Assembly: GCA_964645705.1 (NCBI GenBank)
Contig: CAZYAB010000004.1
Coordinates: 1-64,000 of the forward strand
Direction: 5' to 3'
DNA from: CAXGTL01 sp964645705
GTDB taxonomy: Archaea; Nanobdellota; Nanobdellia; Woesearchaeales; CAXGTL01
DNA length: 64,000 nt
The notes beneath the pieces are model-generated. The model made no database searches, was not told the origin of the DNA, and saw only the letters and a program-made list of their open reading frames with translations. Position 1 is the first letter of the stretch; each line of letters opens with the position of its first letter. A program made the translations under genes and the position numbers. Positions 46,543-55,474 of this stretch are shown here, piece after piece.

Positions 46543-47946
46543 ATGATAAAAGGAAAATTAGTATTATATAATACTATGTCAAGGAAGAAAGAATTATTTG
46601 AACCAATTGTGTCAGGTGAAGTAGGATTTTATGCATGTGGTCCTACTGTTTATTGGTACCAGCACATTGGTAATCTAAGGACTTATGTATTCAATGACAT
46701 ACTTAGAAGAGTATTATTATATAATGGATATAAAGTAAAACAAGTCATGAATGTTACAGATGTTGGCCACCTTACCAGTGATGAAGACACTGGTGAAGAC
46801 AAGATGGAAAAAGCAGCTGCAAAAGAAGGTAAAAAAGCACAAGATATTGCTAATTATTACTGGAAAATATTTAGACAAGATTTTAGAAAACTAAATATTA
46901 TTGAACCAGATATTTGGTGTAAAGCAACAGAATACATACAAGAACAGATAAATATGTTAAAAGTCCTTGAAAAAAAAGGTTTTACATATAAAACATCAGA
47001 TGGTATTTACTTTGACACATCTAAGCTAGATGATTATGGTAAATTAGCAGGAACAAAAACAGAAGAACAAGAAGCTGGTCAAAGAATTGACATGAAAGAA
47101 AAAAGAAATAAAACAGACTTTGCTTTATGGAAATTTTCAGAAGAACCAGGTAAAAGACAACAAGAATGGGATTCGCCATGGGGAATTGGTTATCCTGGTT
47201 GGCATCTTGAATGTTCAGCAATGGCTGCAAAACATCTTGGAAAACAATTTGATATCCATACTGGTGGCGAAGAACACATACCTATTCATCACACCAATGA
47301 GATAGCGCAATCTGAAGCTACGTTTGGTAAAAAACCATGGGTAAAATATTGGATACATACTAGATGGTTATTGTTTAAGAATGAAAAGATGGCAAAGAGT
47401 AAAGGAGAGATTTACACAATATCTGCTTTAGAAGAAAAAGGTTTTAATCCTCTTGCATATAGATATTTTACATTCACATGTATTTACAGAAAACAGTTGA
47501 ACTTTGGATGGGATGAATTAAAAACAGCGCAAAAAGCTTATGACAGATTGAAGAATATAATAAGAGAAATAAAGAAAAATGAAAGTGATGACAAAGAAAT
47601 AAATGAATTATATTTGACAAAATTTGAGCACGCAATTAATGATGATTTTAATATGCCGCAAGCACTAGCTGTTTTATGGGACTTAGTTAGAGACAAAGAT
47701 GCTAAAGGTAAATTAAAGACAATTCAAGAAATGGAAAAAGTATTTGCTTTAGACTTGTTAGTAGAAGAAGAACAGGTTGAAGTTTCAGATGAAATAAAAA
47801 GATTAATTGACGAACGCGAAGAAGCAAGAAAAGACAAAGATTTTACAAAATCTGACAAGATAAGAGATGCACTAAAAGAAAAAGGAATTATTTTAGAAGA
47901 TACCAAGGATGGTGTTAGGTGGAAGAAGGTTCAATCAAAAACATAA
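46543..47946 (+). CDS. cysS: Cysteinyl-tRNA synthetase
   Basis: A class I synthetase. HIGN at residues 41-44 (start taken at ATG 46543), KMAKS variant of the KMSKS loop (EKMAKSKGE), and the zinc ligands around ACGPTVYWYQ (Cys32), LECSAM and HHTNEIAQSE. About 467 residues, the normal length. It charges tRNA-Cys, whose gene lies 1.1 kb upstream in the same module. An ATG at 46516 would add nine residues and overlap the preceding gene. Confidence 0.95.
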   Translation: MIKGKLVLYNTMSRKKELFEPIVSGEVGFYACGPTVYWYQHIGNLRTYVFNDILRRVLLYNGYKVKQVMNVTDVGHLTSDEDTGEDKMEKAAAKEGKKAQDIANYYWKIFRQDFRKLNIIEPDIWCKATEYIQEQINMLKVLEKKGFTYKTSDGIYFDTSKLDDYGKLAGTKTEEQEAGQRIDMKEKRNKTDFALWKFSEEPGKRQQEWDSPWGIGYPGWHLECSAMAAKHLGKQFDIHTGGEEHIPIHHTNEIAQSEATFGKKPWVKYWIHTRWLLFKNEKMAKSKGEIYTISALEEKGFNPLAYRYFTFTCIYRKQLNFGWDELKTAQKAYDRLKNIIREIKKNESDDKEINELYLTKFEHAINDDFNMPQALAVLWDLVRDKDAKGKLKTIQEMEKVFALDLLVEEEQVEVSDEIKRLIDEREEARKDKDFTKSDKIRDALKEKGIILEDTKDGVRWKKVQSKT

Positions 47947-47957
47947 TAAAAAACAGA

Positions 47958-48734
47958 TTAAGCAACATCTTTTATAGTATCTGATGCTACACCAATGATG
48001 TGGCCAGTAATACAATCTAAATAACTCTCACAGTAAATCACAGAATCATCATCATCTAATTCACTAGAATAACTGGTAGTAGAATCATCGCTAACATAGC
48101 CAACAGGGAGAGCACACAAAAGCTGCAATCCTGGATGTATTGGTAGAGACCAACCACCTATCCTATTGTCACTCATTTCACTAATTGATTTTTTTTTAAT
48201 AAGTTTCAAATAATCTTGAAAAAGTTTAGATTGGCCTTCTAATATAAATTCCCAAGCAGCTTCCCTAATTTTTTTTTCATTATATTGGTTTCTTCGAAGA
48301 TTATATGCAACATCTGGGGAAAATACAAAGCCTTTTTCTTTTATAGCTTCATAAAGATCTTTACTTATTACAAGTGAGTGATGTGAAATACGCATTTCAG
48401 GATTTAATGAATGAATTAATTCTTTAACAATTGGATCTGAATACAAACCAATTACTACTTCTCCTGATTTATCTGGGTCTACAGTAGTTATGCAGGCAGT
48501 ATCAATCTCATTATCTTGTAACAATTTACGATCATAATCATTTTTTCCATTAACTCGTTGATCAATTAAAAATTCAGGTGTTATTGGATTTCTAGGGACA
48601 TCAATAACATTGTTATCCTGATCTTTACCAGTTAAAAGTAATATCATTTGCTCAATGTTCCTTCCAGAAAATGATTTTAATTTTATAATTCCTGATTCTG
48701 TTTTTTCTTGAAATATTAATTGTTTATTTTTCAT
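47958..48734 (-). CDS. Protein of unknown function (258 aa)
   Basis: A soluble acidic protein with no signal peptide or membrane segment, and no recognised motif. It contains a few aromatic/Ile-rich segments (IGGWSLPIHPGLQLLCALPVG) and an Asp-rich stretch (SSELDDDDSVIYCE) near the C-terminus. It converges with cysS with only 11 bp between, and is divergent from the HTH gene. Codon use resembles its neighbours. Confidence 0.6.
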   Translation of the reverse strand: MKNKQLIFQEKTESGIIKLKSFSGRNIEQMILLLTGKDQDNNVIDVPRNPITPEFLIDQRVNGKNDYDRKLLQDNEIDTACITTVDPDKSGEVVIGLYSDPIVKELIHSLNPEMRISHHSLVISKDLYEAIKEKGFVFSPDVAYNLRRNQYNEKKIREAAWEFILEGQSKLFQDYLKLIKKKSISEMSDNRIGGWSLPIHPGLQLLCALPVGYVSDDSTTSYSSELDDDDSVIYCESYLDCITGHIIGVASDTIKDVA

Positions 48735-48847
48735 AGTATTAGTGAGTAAGTAACACTAATTAATATACATTCTCTACAGGAAAAGTAGGAGTTGAATTTA
48801 AGAAAATGCGTCTGTTGTTGTCCTTTTAAAGTAGTAATAAACAGAAA

Positions 48848-48858
48848 GATTTATATAC
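48848..48858 (+). promoter_or_regulatory. TATA box upstream of the HTH locus
   Basis: GATTTATATAC begins 33 nt before the ATG at 48881, supporting that ATG as the true start of the HTH gene, which is now split by a frame change. Confidence 0.5.
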
Positions 48859-48880
48859 TAATTATACTATACTACTTTAT

Positions 48881-48985
48881 ATGACAAAACAAAACATTAA
48901 TGTGGACAACAAGAGGGAACTAGTTAGTTTGCACTCTCGTGCTGATCGTCTTTGTTTCAGAGAAATTATTTCTTACTTTACTTAA
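48881..48985 (+). CDS. N-terminal fragment of frameshifted HTH gene
   Basis: A 34-codon ORF (starting MTKQNINVDNKRELVSLHSR and ending RADRLCFREIISYFT) directly after a TATA box with leaderless spacing. It stops just where the +1 frame opens into the winged-helix protein. The two parts together would give one protein of about 130 residues. Either a single-base change broke the gene or a frameshift is used. Confidence 0.45.
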   Translation: MTKQNINVDNKRELVSLHSRADRLCFREIISYFT

Positions 48986-49280
48986 ATTTGCACAAGAAAG
49001 GTTAACAGCTAAACAAAAGGCTATTCTTAATATTCTAGTATATAATCCTGTATTAGCTAAAAAACCAGTTACTCAAGTAGTTGGAATTCTAAATAAAGAA
49101 CTTAACAGTTCTCTTTCTACAATTTGGTTAAATCTTAACCAATTGAAACGAATCCAATTAGTTGATTATGGTTCATTCAAAAGTAAAGGAAGACCAATCA
49201 AACTTACTGAAATAGGAAAATTTTTAGCAAGAAATCTAAATAAGTCGGTGGGCTCAAAATATGGAGAAAAAGAAAAATGA
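48939..49280 (+). CDS. Winged-helix DNA-binding protein
   Basis: This frame opens with a GTG at 48939 and gives 113 residues. A winged helix is visible: ERLTAKQKAILNILVYNP, then STIWLNLNQLKRIQLVDYGSF, SKGRPIKLTEIGKFLARNL. It is probably a small transcriptional regulator. The true N-terminus may be the preceding 48881-48985 ORF in another frame (see that entry). Its stop overlaps the next tiny ORF (ATGA). Confidence 0.7.
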   Translation: MLIVFVSEKLFLTLLKFAQERLTAKQKAILNILVYNPVLAKKPVTQVVGILNKELNSSLSTIWLNLNQLKRIQLVDYGSFKSKGRPIKLTEIGKFLARNLNKSVGSKYGEKEK

Positions 49281-49348
49281 GAAAATTAGAACAAAAATTA
49301 GGAAAAACAGTAAACATATTTTTTATGGGTCATAAATTGACAATGTAA
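49277..49348 (+). CDS. Tiny ORF after HTH gene (23 aa)
   Basis: MRKLEQKLGKTVNIFFMGHK and three more residues, starting in an ATGA overlap with the HTH gene. The overlap favours translation, but the length makes it weak evidence. No family recognised. Confidence 0.3.
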   Translation: MRKLEQKLGKTVNIFFMGHKLTM

Positions 49349-49428
49349 AAGAAAAAAATGTAAAAAATTGAAACAGAAAAAACACCAAAGGTCATAGGAT
49401 TATATTCAGCAGTAATTTAATTAATTTT

Positions 49429-50139
49429 TTATTTTTTCAACACAAAATAAACACGACGATTTCCCTTCCCCTTATTACTAGACTTAAGAAATTCAATTAC
49501 ACCTATTTCTTTAACATTCTTTACTTGTGTTCCACCATCAGGTTGTTTATCTAGATTAGGTAAGTCTACAATACGTAATTGTTTGATTGCAGGTGGAAGC
49601 ACAGAAGCTAATTTTACCATATTTGGATCATTCATACACTCTTCACGATCCATATAATAAATCTTCACATCATGATCACCAGAAATATATTCATTAGACT
49701 TAACAATTGCTTGTTTCAACAATTCAGGATCATATTTCTCAATATTAAAATCAATCCTTGTCTGATCAATACCTATTTGGTTACCAGTGATCTTTGCACC
49801 ATAATCTTTAAACAAAAACCCACACAAAACATGACAAGCAGTATGCATTCTCATCAATTTATGTCTACGATCCCAGTTCAATATACCTTTTACTTTATCT
49901 CCTACTTTTAAACCAGGCTTATCAATCTGTAAAGAAATATCATCGCCAAACTTCTTCGCATAAATTACATTATATTCAACATCACCACAGATTAATTTAC
50001 CTTCATCATGTGGTTGTCCACCTGATTCACCATAAAACAAAGTTTTATCTAATACAACAAACTTATCATCTTTTACAGAAACAACTTGTGCTTCAAATTC
50101 TTTTTCATATGAATTGTCTAGATAGAGTAATTTAGTCAT
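49429..50139 (-). CDS. alaX: Alanyl-tRNA editing protein AlaX
   Basis: A stand-alone editing domain (236 aa) homologous to the AlaRS editing region. It hydrolyses mischarged tRNA-Ala. The zinc-type motif MHTACHV has His99 and His103, and the C-terminal PDGGTQVKNVKEIG segment is present. The N-terminal YLDNSYEKEFEAQVV and FYGESGGQPHDEG are typical of AlaX-M proteins. The full-length AlaRS is not in the window. It lies 6 bp downstream of an unknown gene on the same strand. Confidence 0.9.
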   Translation of the reverse strand: MTKLLYLDNSYEKEFEAQVVSVKDDKFVVLDKTLFYGESGGQPHDEGKLICGDVEYNVIYAKKFGDDISLQIDKPGLKVGDKVKGILNWDRRHKLMRMHTACHVLCGFLFKDYGAKITGNQIGIDQTRIDFNIEKYDPELLKQAIVKSNEYISGDHDVKIYYMDREECMNDPNMVKLASVLPPAIKQLRIVDLPNLDKQPDGGTQVKNVKEIGVIEFLKSSNKGKGNRRVYFVLKK

Positions 50140-50145
50140 TTTTTA

Positions 50146-50631
50146 TCAACCCCTTATTATTTTTGGTATTTTATCAAATTCGTCGCGCTTAAAAAAATCA
50201 ACAGATTTTTGAAGAACAACATATAAATTATTTAATGCATTAATTGGGTTTTTAACTAGATTAACCCAAGCATAATTTCCTCCATAAATAGATTTTTTAA
50301 CGAGTTTTGAAAAATAATCATCTTCACCATCTTCTGAAAAATCTTGATTAAATTCTCTTTCAATAAACACATCCTCGAGTTTTGCAAATCTTTCAAATTT
50401 AGTTAGAGTCGCGTCTAAAGCATCTGAAGGATAAATATCTCTTTCAGTCAATGCCAATGCCTTTTTAACTAATCCCCCATCTATTTGATACATAATTATA
50501 AAGAAAACATCATTGTATTTAACAATCAAATTATCATACTCTTCATCTTCACCACAAATTAATCTTATTGGTCCTTTTTGAACACTACACTTTGCTCTTT
50601 CTAACATATCAAAAAAATCTTTTGCATTCAT
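50146..50631 (-). CDS. Unknown protein near the second RiPP cassette (161 aa)
   Basis: A 161-residue soluble protein beginning MNAKDFFDMLERAKCSVQKG, with a beta-rich middle (DNLIVKYNDVFFIIMYQIDGG) and helical C-terminus. No known motif. It follows the degenerate radical SAM gene by 44 bp and precedes alaX by 6 bp on the same strand, so it could belong to either group. Confidence 0.55.
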   Translation of the reverse strand: MNAKDFFDMLERAKCSVQKGPIRLICGEDEEYDNLIVKYNDVFFIIMYQIDGGLVKKALALTERDIYPSDALDATLTKFERFAKLEDVFIEREFNQDFSEDGEDDYFSKLVKKSIYGGNYAWVNLVKNPINALNNLYVVLQKSVDFFKRDEFDKIPKIIRG

Positions 50632-50675
50632 TTTTTATTATTTTACTGAAAATTAAATAAAATTTATAAGCCTTT

Positions 50676-51689
50676 CTATCTAAAAGGTGAACAAATAGGC
50701 TCACCCTGAAAAAAATCTTTAAACTTTTCAAAAGCACTTGCTCTGCAACCGCCACAGATAAACTTATATGGACAAATTCCGCAAATTCCTTTTAATGTTC
50801 TATTTCTCAACTTATTAAACAATCCAGAATTATTCCAAAGATCATAGAAATCTTTTTCATAAACATTCCCTACAATCAAAGAGGACTTATCACAAGGCAA
50901 TAAATTACCTTTAGGATCAATACAACAAATAGAAATTCCAGCACTACAACCTGCTAATATTTTAGAAAGGTCTTTGTATTTATTATAAATCTTATCAACC
51001 ATTGGTTCAATAGTATTATACAAAGGATCTCTACATCTTATATTTATATTATTGGATCTATTAAACAATTCTAAAAAAATGCTTTTTAATAAATTCTTAG
51101 GTATCAAAGTATAATCATAATCATGTTTAAATCCTACAGGCCTATCTATAATATACTCAAACACATTCAGAGAAATGCAAAGATCGCAAATTTTAGGCAA
51201 TTCATGAATGTTTTGTGGCATTGCTTTTGTTTTTAATGCTAAAGTAATGTTGGTTTTTACTATTTTTTTTATTAAATCAATTATTTTATCATATGAATTT
51301 GAACTATTTTTAATCAAATTATTGTGAGTGTCTTTTAACCCATTTAATTCAATTACCATTGCGTCTAACCCTATTTTATTCAATAAATCAACATCTTCAA
51401 AAGTTAATAAAGTTGCATTTGTTTCAAGAATTGAAAGAATACCATGATCTTTAGCAAATTTTATTAATTTAAGAATATCTTTTTTATATATTAAAGGCTC
51501 ACCGCCTGTAAAAACAATTCTATGAATTGTCTTAGGATTTAAGTTTTTAATAAAATCTTTTGCTTTTTCTAAACCAAAACATCCTTTTTCAAAAGAGTTT
51601 AATGAAAATTTATACTCTATATTATTTTCATTTGTGTACTTAAAAAAAAGATATTCTATTTTATTTGATTTAATCTTTGTTTCAAACAT
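50676..51689 (-). CDS. Pseudo-radical SAM/SPASM protein (cluster Cys lost)
   Basis: Clearly related to its upstream neighbour: TGGEPLIYKKDIL matches SGGEPLLKKGIF, and the SPASM domain is complete (CSAGISICCIDPKGNLLPCDK, CGICPYKFICGGCRA, final EPIC). The expected CNLNCKHC cluster segment reads NNIEYKFS, so all three SAM-cluster cysteines are replaced (N, Y, S). It therefore cannot bind the catalytic 4Fe-4S cluster in the usual way. Pseudo-radical SAM partners occur in some RiPP systems. I prefer ATG 51689, which overlaps the previous gene by 8 bp, over ATG 51716. Probably a substrate-binding or scaffold partner. Confidence 0.78.
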   Translation of the reverse strand: MFETKIKSNKIEYLFFKYTNENNIEYKFSLNSFEKGCFGLEKAKDFIKNLNPKTIHRIVFTGGEPLIYKKDILKLIKFAKDHGILSILETNATLLTFEDVDLLNKIGLDAMVIELNGLKDTHNNLIKNSSNSYDKIIDLIKKIVKTNITLALKTKAMPQNIHELPKICDLCISLNVFEYIIDRPVGFKHDYDYTLIPKNLLKSIFLELFNRSNNINIRCRDPLYNTIEPMVDKIYNKYKDLSKILAGCSAGISICCIDPKGNLLPCDKSSLIVGNVYEKDFYDLWNNSGLFNKLRNRTLKGICGICPYKFICGGCRASAFEKFKDFFQGEPICSPFR

Positions 51690-52707
51690 TGAAAAAACAG
51701 TAAGGATCTTCTTCAAAAATGTCCCCTTTTAAAGAATAAGCCATAGCCCTACATCCTCCACACAAATTAATATATTTACAAAACTTACACTTTCCTTTTA
51801 AACAATCCCTTTTTCTCAATTTTTTGAACAAACTTGAATTATTCCAAATATCTGAAAAATAATCTTTTCTTATATTTCCTGCAAATTTTGGAACAAATCC
51901 ACACGGAGAAACATTTCCTTTATTATCAATATTACAAATAGAAATTCCTGCCAAACAACCACCTAAAATTTCATCATTTAATTTATCTTTGTATTTATTT
52001 TCAATTTTTTCTTTGTATAAATAAGGAATTATTACGGGATCTCTGCTCATCATTTTAATTCCTTTTTTTTGTGCATAAACCCAAGCTTTATCAACAACTT
52101 CTTTATATTCCTCAGGCGCAACTAATAATTCTTTTTTATTAACTTTCATCTTACCAGCAGGAATATATCTTTTTAATGCAAACTCTTCAACACCTAACTC
52201 TTTTGTCAAATCAACCAAATATTTGTATTGATCCATGTTCCATTTCATAACAGTTAATTTAATTGTAACTTTTAAACCTTCATCAACTAAATATTTAATC
52301 GCATTAATTGCCTTTTCAAAAGTACCTTTTTTTCCCCTAATCTTATCGTGTATTTCTTCATTTCCATCTAAACTAATTACTATTCCCCCTAAATTTACTT
52401 TTTTCAATTTTTTTGCTATGTCTGAAGTTATCAAAGTACCATTAGAAGGCATATAAGTATTAATGCCTAATTCATGAGTATATTCTAATAAATCAAAAAT
52501 TCCTTTTTTCAATAAAGGTTCTCCACCTGAAAAAACTATTCTTTCTGGTTTAAATCCTGAAATCTCTTTGATTACATCCCTTATTTCATTTATTGTTAGC
52601 TCATTTTTATCTTCAACACTGATTGAACCACAGTGCTTGCAATTTAAATTACATTTAGAAGTTAAATCTATTGAAACTAAAAGTAAAGGAAAATCATCAG
52701 ATTTCAT
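51682..52707 (-). CDS. Radical SAM/SPASM peptide-modifying enzyme
   Basis: A 341-residue radical SAM enzyme with an intact cluster, CNLNCKHC (Cys19, Cys23, Cys26), SGGEPLL motif, and SPASM domain (CLAGISICNIDNKGNVSPCG, CKFCKYINLCGGCRA, DPYC). It lies directly after a 45-residue peptide gene and before a degenerate homologue, on one strand. This order (peptide, enzyme, pseudo-enzyme) suggests a ribosomal peptide modification system. The nature of the modification is unknown. Confidence 0.85.
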   Translation of the reverse strand: MKSDDFPLLLVSIDLTSKCNLNCKHCGSISVEDKNELTINEIRDVIKEISGFKPERIVFSGGEPLLKKGIFDLLEYTHELGINTYMPSNGTLITSDIAKKLKKVNLGGIVISLDGNEEIHDKIRGKKGTFEKAINAIKYLVDEGLKVTIKLTVMKWNMDQYKYLVDLTKELGVEEFALKRYIPAGKMKVNKKELLVAPEEYKEVVDKAWVYAQKKGIKMMSRDPVIIPYLYKEKIENKYKDKLNDEILGGCLAGISICNIDNKGNVSPCGFVPKFAGNIRKDYFSDIWNNSSLFKKLRKRDCLKGKCKFCKYINLCGGCRAMAYSLKGDIFEEDPYCFFNV

Positions 52708-52733
52708 TATTCAATTCTCCGTATTCAAAATAC

Positions 52734-52871
52734 TTAATTGACACTAACGTGACAGCTAAATTCATTAGCAATTATCTTTTTCCTTTGAATAGGCATTTGT
52801 AAAACAACAGTTTTAGAAGCATTCCCAGATAATTGTTTTTCCTTAGCTGTTATTTTTATGTCTTTTTTCAT
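52734..52871 (-). CDS. Candidate RiPP precursor peptide (45 aa)
   Basis: A short ORF reading MKKDIKITAKEKQLSGNASK and ending KKIIANEFSCHVSVN. It has an AGGTGAT Shine-Dalgarno before its ATG at 52871, which supports translation. It ends 26 bp before the radical SAM/SPASM gene on the same strand. The first part is charged like a leader; the C-terminal NEFSCHVSVN, with a single Cys, is a plausible core. No sequence relation to known precursor families is recognised. Its role as substrate is inferred from position and size. Confidence 0.6.
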   Translation of the reverse strand: MKKDIKITAKEKQLSGNASKTVVLQMPIQRKKIIANEFSCHVSVN

Positions 52872-52956
52872 GATTCATCACCTAATAATCAAGATAAAAC
52901 ACTGTTTTAAAAGGATTTCCGCCTACATTTTGCAAATCTTCCGAATAAAGAAATAA

Positions 52957-55398
52957 CTAAATCTCTATACCCAACTCAACAGGATAATTATTACAAGCAA
53001 TGCTCACTTCTTGATCAAACACAATTGCATCAGCATGCGTTACAGCCTTAATATCTTCAATAACTTTCATCAAAGCTTCTCTGTGTTCTTGTTTTTCGCA
53101 TTTAATCACTAACTTCTTAAGAGAGGCTTTCAAAGATAGTTTATTATCAGACTTAAACTTACGCACAGTGCTGATTACATCAAGTGCAACATCACCTGAT
53201 AATTCTGCACCTTCATCTATCATAGATTCATCAACATTTGGCCATTTTGTTAAATGAATACTTTCTATTTTGATCTTATCTTTAAAATATGATTGATAAA
53301 CATATTCAGTAATATAAGGCGTAAATGGTGAATAAAGTTTAAGAACATTTAACAAAACAGAGTACAAAGTAAATTGTGCACTTTTTCTTTCTTCAACACC
53401 GCGAGAATCAGGATTATAAAGACGGTCTTTTACAATTTCTAAATAATTATCACAAAATACTTGCCAAAAAAGTTTATCTGTTTCTAATCTTGGTCTAGAA
53501 AATCTAAATTTGTCCATTCTTTCTGTTGAAAATTTAATTAGTCTATTAAGTTTAGACAAAATCCATTTATCAAAAACCAGTAATTCTGGTTTGGATAAAT
53601 CATAATCCTGCAAATGTATAAAACAAAACTTAGAAGCATTGAATAATTTAGTAATAGTCTTTTTACCAGCAACAACATCTTTCTCAGGAAATGGCAAATC
53701 TTCACCTAATTTACAACCGCCTGCCATAAAACGAAGCGCATCTGCAGAATATTTATTGATCATGACTTGAGGTTCAATAACATTACCTTTTGATTTAGAC
53801 ATTTTTTTCCCTTTTGGATCAAGCATCCAACCATTGATAAAACAATGATTCCATGGTTTAAGATTAAAATGTAACTTACTTTTTATAACAGTATTAAATA
53901 ACCAAAAAGTTATAATGTCATGACCTTGTGGCCTTAGATTCATAGGATTTTTTCTAAGTTTTTCATAAATTGCATGATCTTTGAATAATTCAATTACCAA
54001 TGTTGGTGTCAAAGAACTAGTAGCCCATGTGTTTATTATATCTTTTTCACCAATAAATTCAGAACAACCGCACTTAGGACACTTATCAACAGGTGGTTTA
54101 TCCTCTAGAGGATCAACAGGAAGATCTTCTTCTTTAGCTAATATAACTTCATCACATTTTTTACAATACCAAACAGGAAAAGGAATGCCAAAAGGTAATT
54201 GTCGAGAAATACACCAATCCCATTGCAAACCATTTACCCAATTATCATATCTATTTTTCATGTGCTTAGGATGCCATCCTAATTCATTTCCCCAAGCAAC
54301 CATCTTATCTTTAAGATCAAGATATTTTATAAACCACTGCTTAGAATGAATAAACTCAACAGTTGTGCCACATCTTTCATGCACATTAACAAAATGTTTT
54401 ATTGGTTTTTGCCCTTTAAGCAGATCTTTGTTCTTAAGATCTTTAATAATTTCTTTTCTAGCATTTTCAATTTTCATGCCTTTATATTTTCCAGAGATTT
54501 CAGTCATCAAACCATTATTATTAATTGCTTCTTTAATAGGTAGTTTATGTGCTTTTTGCCATTCCATGTCGGCTTGATCACCAAAAGTACAACACATAAC
54601 AATGCCTGTTCCTTTTTCAGGATCAGCTCTATGATCTTCTAAAATAGGAACTTCAAAATCAAACAAAGGAACTTTTGCTTTTTTGTCTTTAAGATTTTGG
54701 TAACGTTTATCATCAGGATGGAAAAAGATTGCAACACAAGCTGGCAGCAACTCTGGTCTAGTTGTTGCGATTATTAATTCTTTATTACCTACTTTAAACA
54801 CAATATCATTAAAATGAGAACTTATTTCCTTGTCTTCACATTCAACTTGAGCAATAGCTGTTCTACATTTAGGACAAAATATAGCAGGGGCTTCTGCTCT
54901 ATATTCTCTACCCATTTTATACAAATCAATAAAAGATTTTTGAGAGATTCTTTGACAATGAGGATCAATAGTAGAATAATTAACACTAAAATCACAACTA
55001 ATTCCTAAACGTCTCCAGTCATTTGTATAACTTGGTTTTAATTCATTATTCAAAGTATCTAAACACAATTTTCTAAATTCTTTTCTACCTAAATCCTCTG
55101 CTCTTACTTTTTTCAAGTTTTCAATAAGCAATTTTGTTGGTAAACCATTATCATCTGTTCCAAATGGTTGTAAAACACTAAATCCTTTCATTCTTTTATA
55201 TCTAGCAATGAAATCTTGTTGACTATTACCAAAAGCATGACCTAGATGCATCTTCCCACTAACAGTAGGAGGAGGTGTATCTATTACAAACAAGGGTTTT
55301 TTAGAATCAGGATCAAATTTATAGATTTGATTATCTTCCCAGAATTTCAATATTTTTGGTTCTTCCACTTGCGGATCATATTTCTTAGCCAGTTCCAT
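52957..55398 (-). CDS. valS: Valyl-tRNA synthetase
   Basis: A class I synthetase (813 aa, archaeal length). HLGH at residues 51-54, KMSKS loop (KKMSKSKGN) near residue 530, and the signature ISRQLPFGIPFPVWYC and GTDDNGLPTKLL. The CP1 editing region and a CGCSEF-type zinc site near 450 are present. It charges tRNA-Val. The gene is monocistronic here; its upstream gap separates it from the 55475-56665 gene. Confidence 0.96.
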   Translation of the reverse strand: MELAKKYDPQVEEPKILKFWEDNQIYKFDPDSKKPLFVIDTPPPTVSGKMHLGHAFGNSQQDFIARYKRMKGFSVLQPFGTDDNGLPTKLLIENLKKVRAEDLGRKEFRKLCLDTLNNELKPSYTNDWRRLGISCDFSVNYSTIDPHCQRISQKSFIDLYKMGREYRAEAPAIFCPKCRTAIAQVECEDKEISSHFNDIVFKVGNKELIIATTRPELLPACVAIFFHPDDKRYQNLKDKKAKVPLFDFEVPILEDHRADPEKGTGIVMCCTFGDQADMEWQKAHKLPIKEAINNNGLMTEISGKYKGMKIENARKEIIKDLKNKDLLKGQKPIKHFVNVHERCGTTVEFIHSKQWFIKYLDLKDKMVAWGNELGWHPKHMKNRYDNWVNGLQWDWCISRQLPFGIPFPVWYCKKCDEVILAKEEDLPVDPLEDKPPVDKCPKCGCSEFIGEKDIINTWATSSLTPTLVIELFKDHAIYEKLRKNPMNLRPQGHDIITFWLFNTVIKSKLHFNLKPWNHCFINGWMLDPKGKKMSKSKGNVIEPQVMINKYSADALRFMAGGCKLGEDLPFPEKDVVAGKKTITKLFNASKFCFIHLQDYDLSKPELLVFDKWILSKLNRLIKFSTERMDKFRFSRPRLETDKLFWQVFCDNYLEIVKDRLYNPDSRGVEERKSAQFTLYSVLLNVLKLYSPFTPYITEYVYQSYFKDKIKIESIHLTKWPNVDESMIDEGAELSGDVALDVISTVRKFKSDNKLSLKASLKKLVIKCEKQEHREALMKVIEDIKAVTHADAIVFDQEVSIACNNYPVELGIEI

Positions 55399-55474
55399 AG
55401 TACTAATAGTAAGTAAAAGAGTATTTAAAAAGGTTATTGTTTAAAATAAGTACTTGAAAAGAACAAATAATCAA

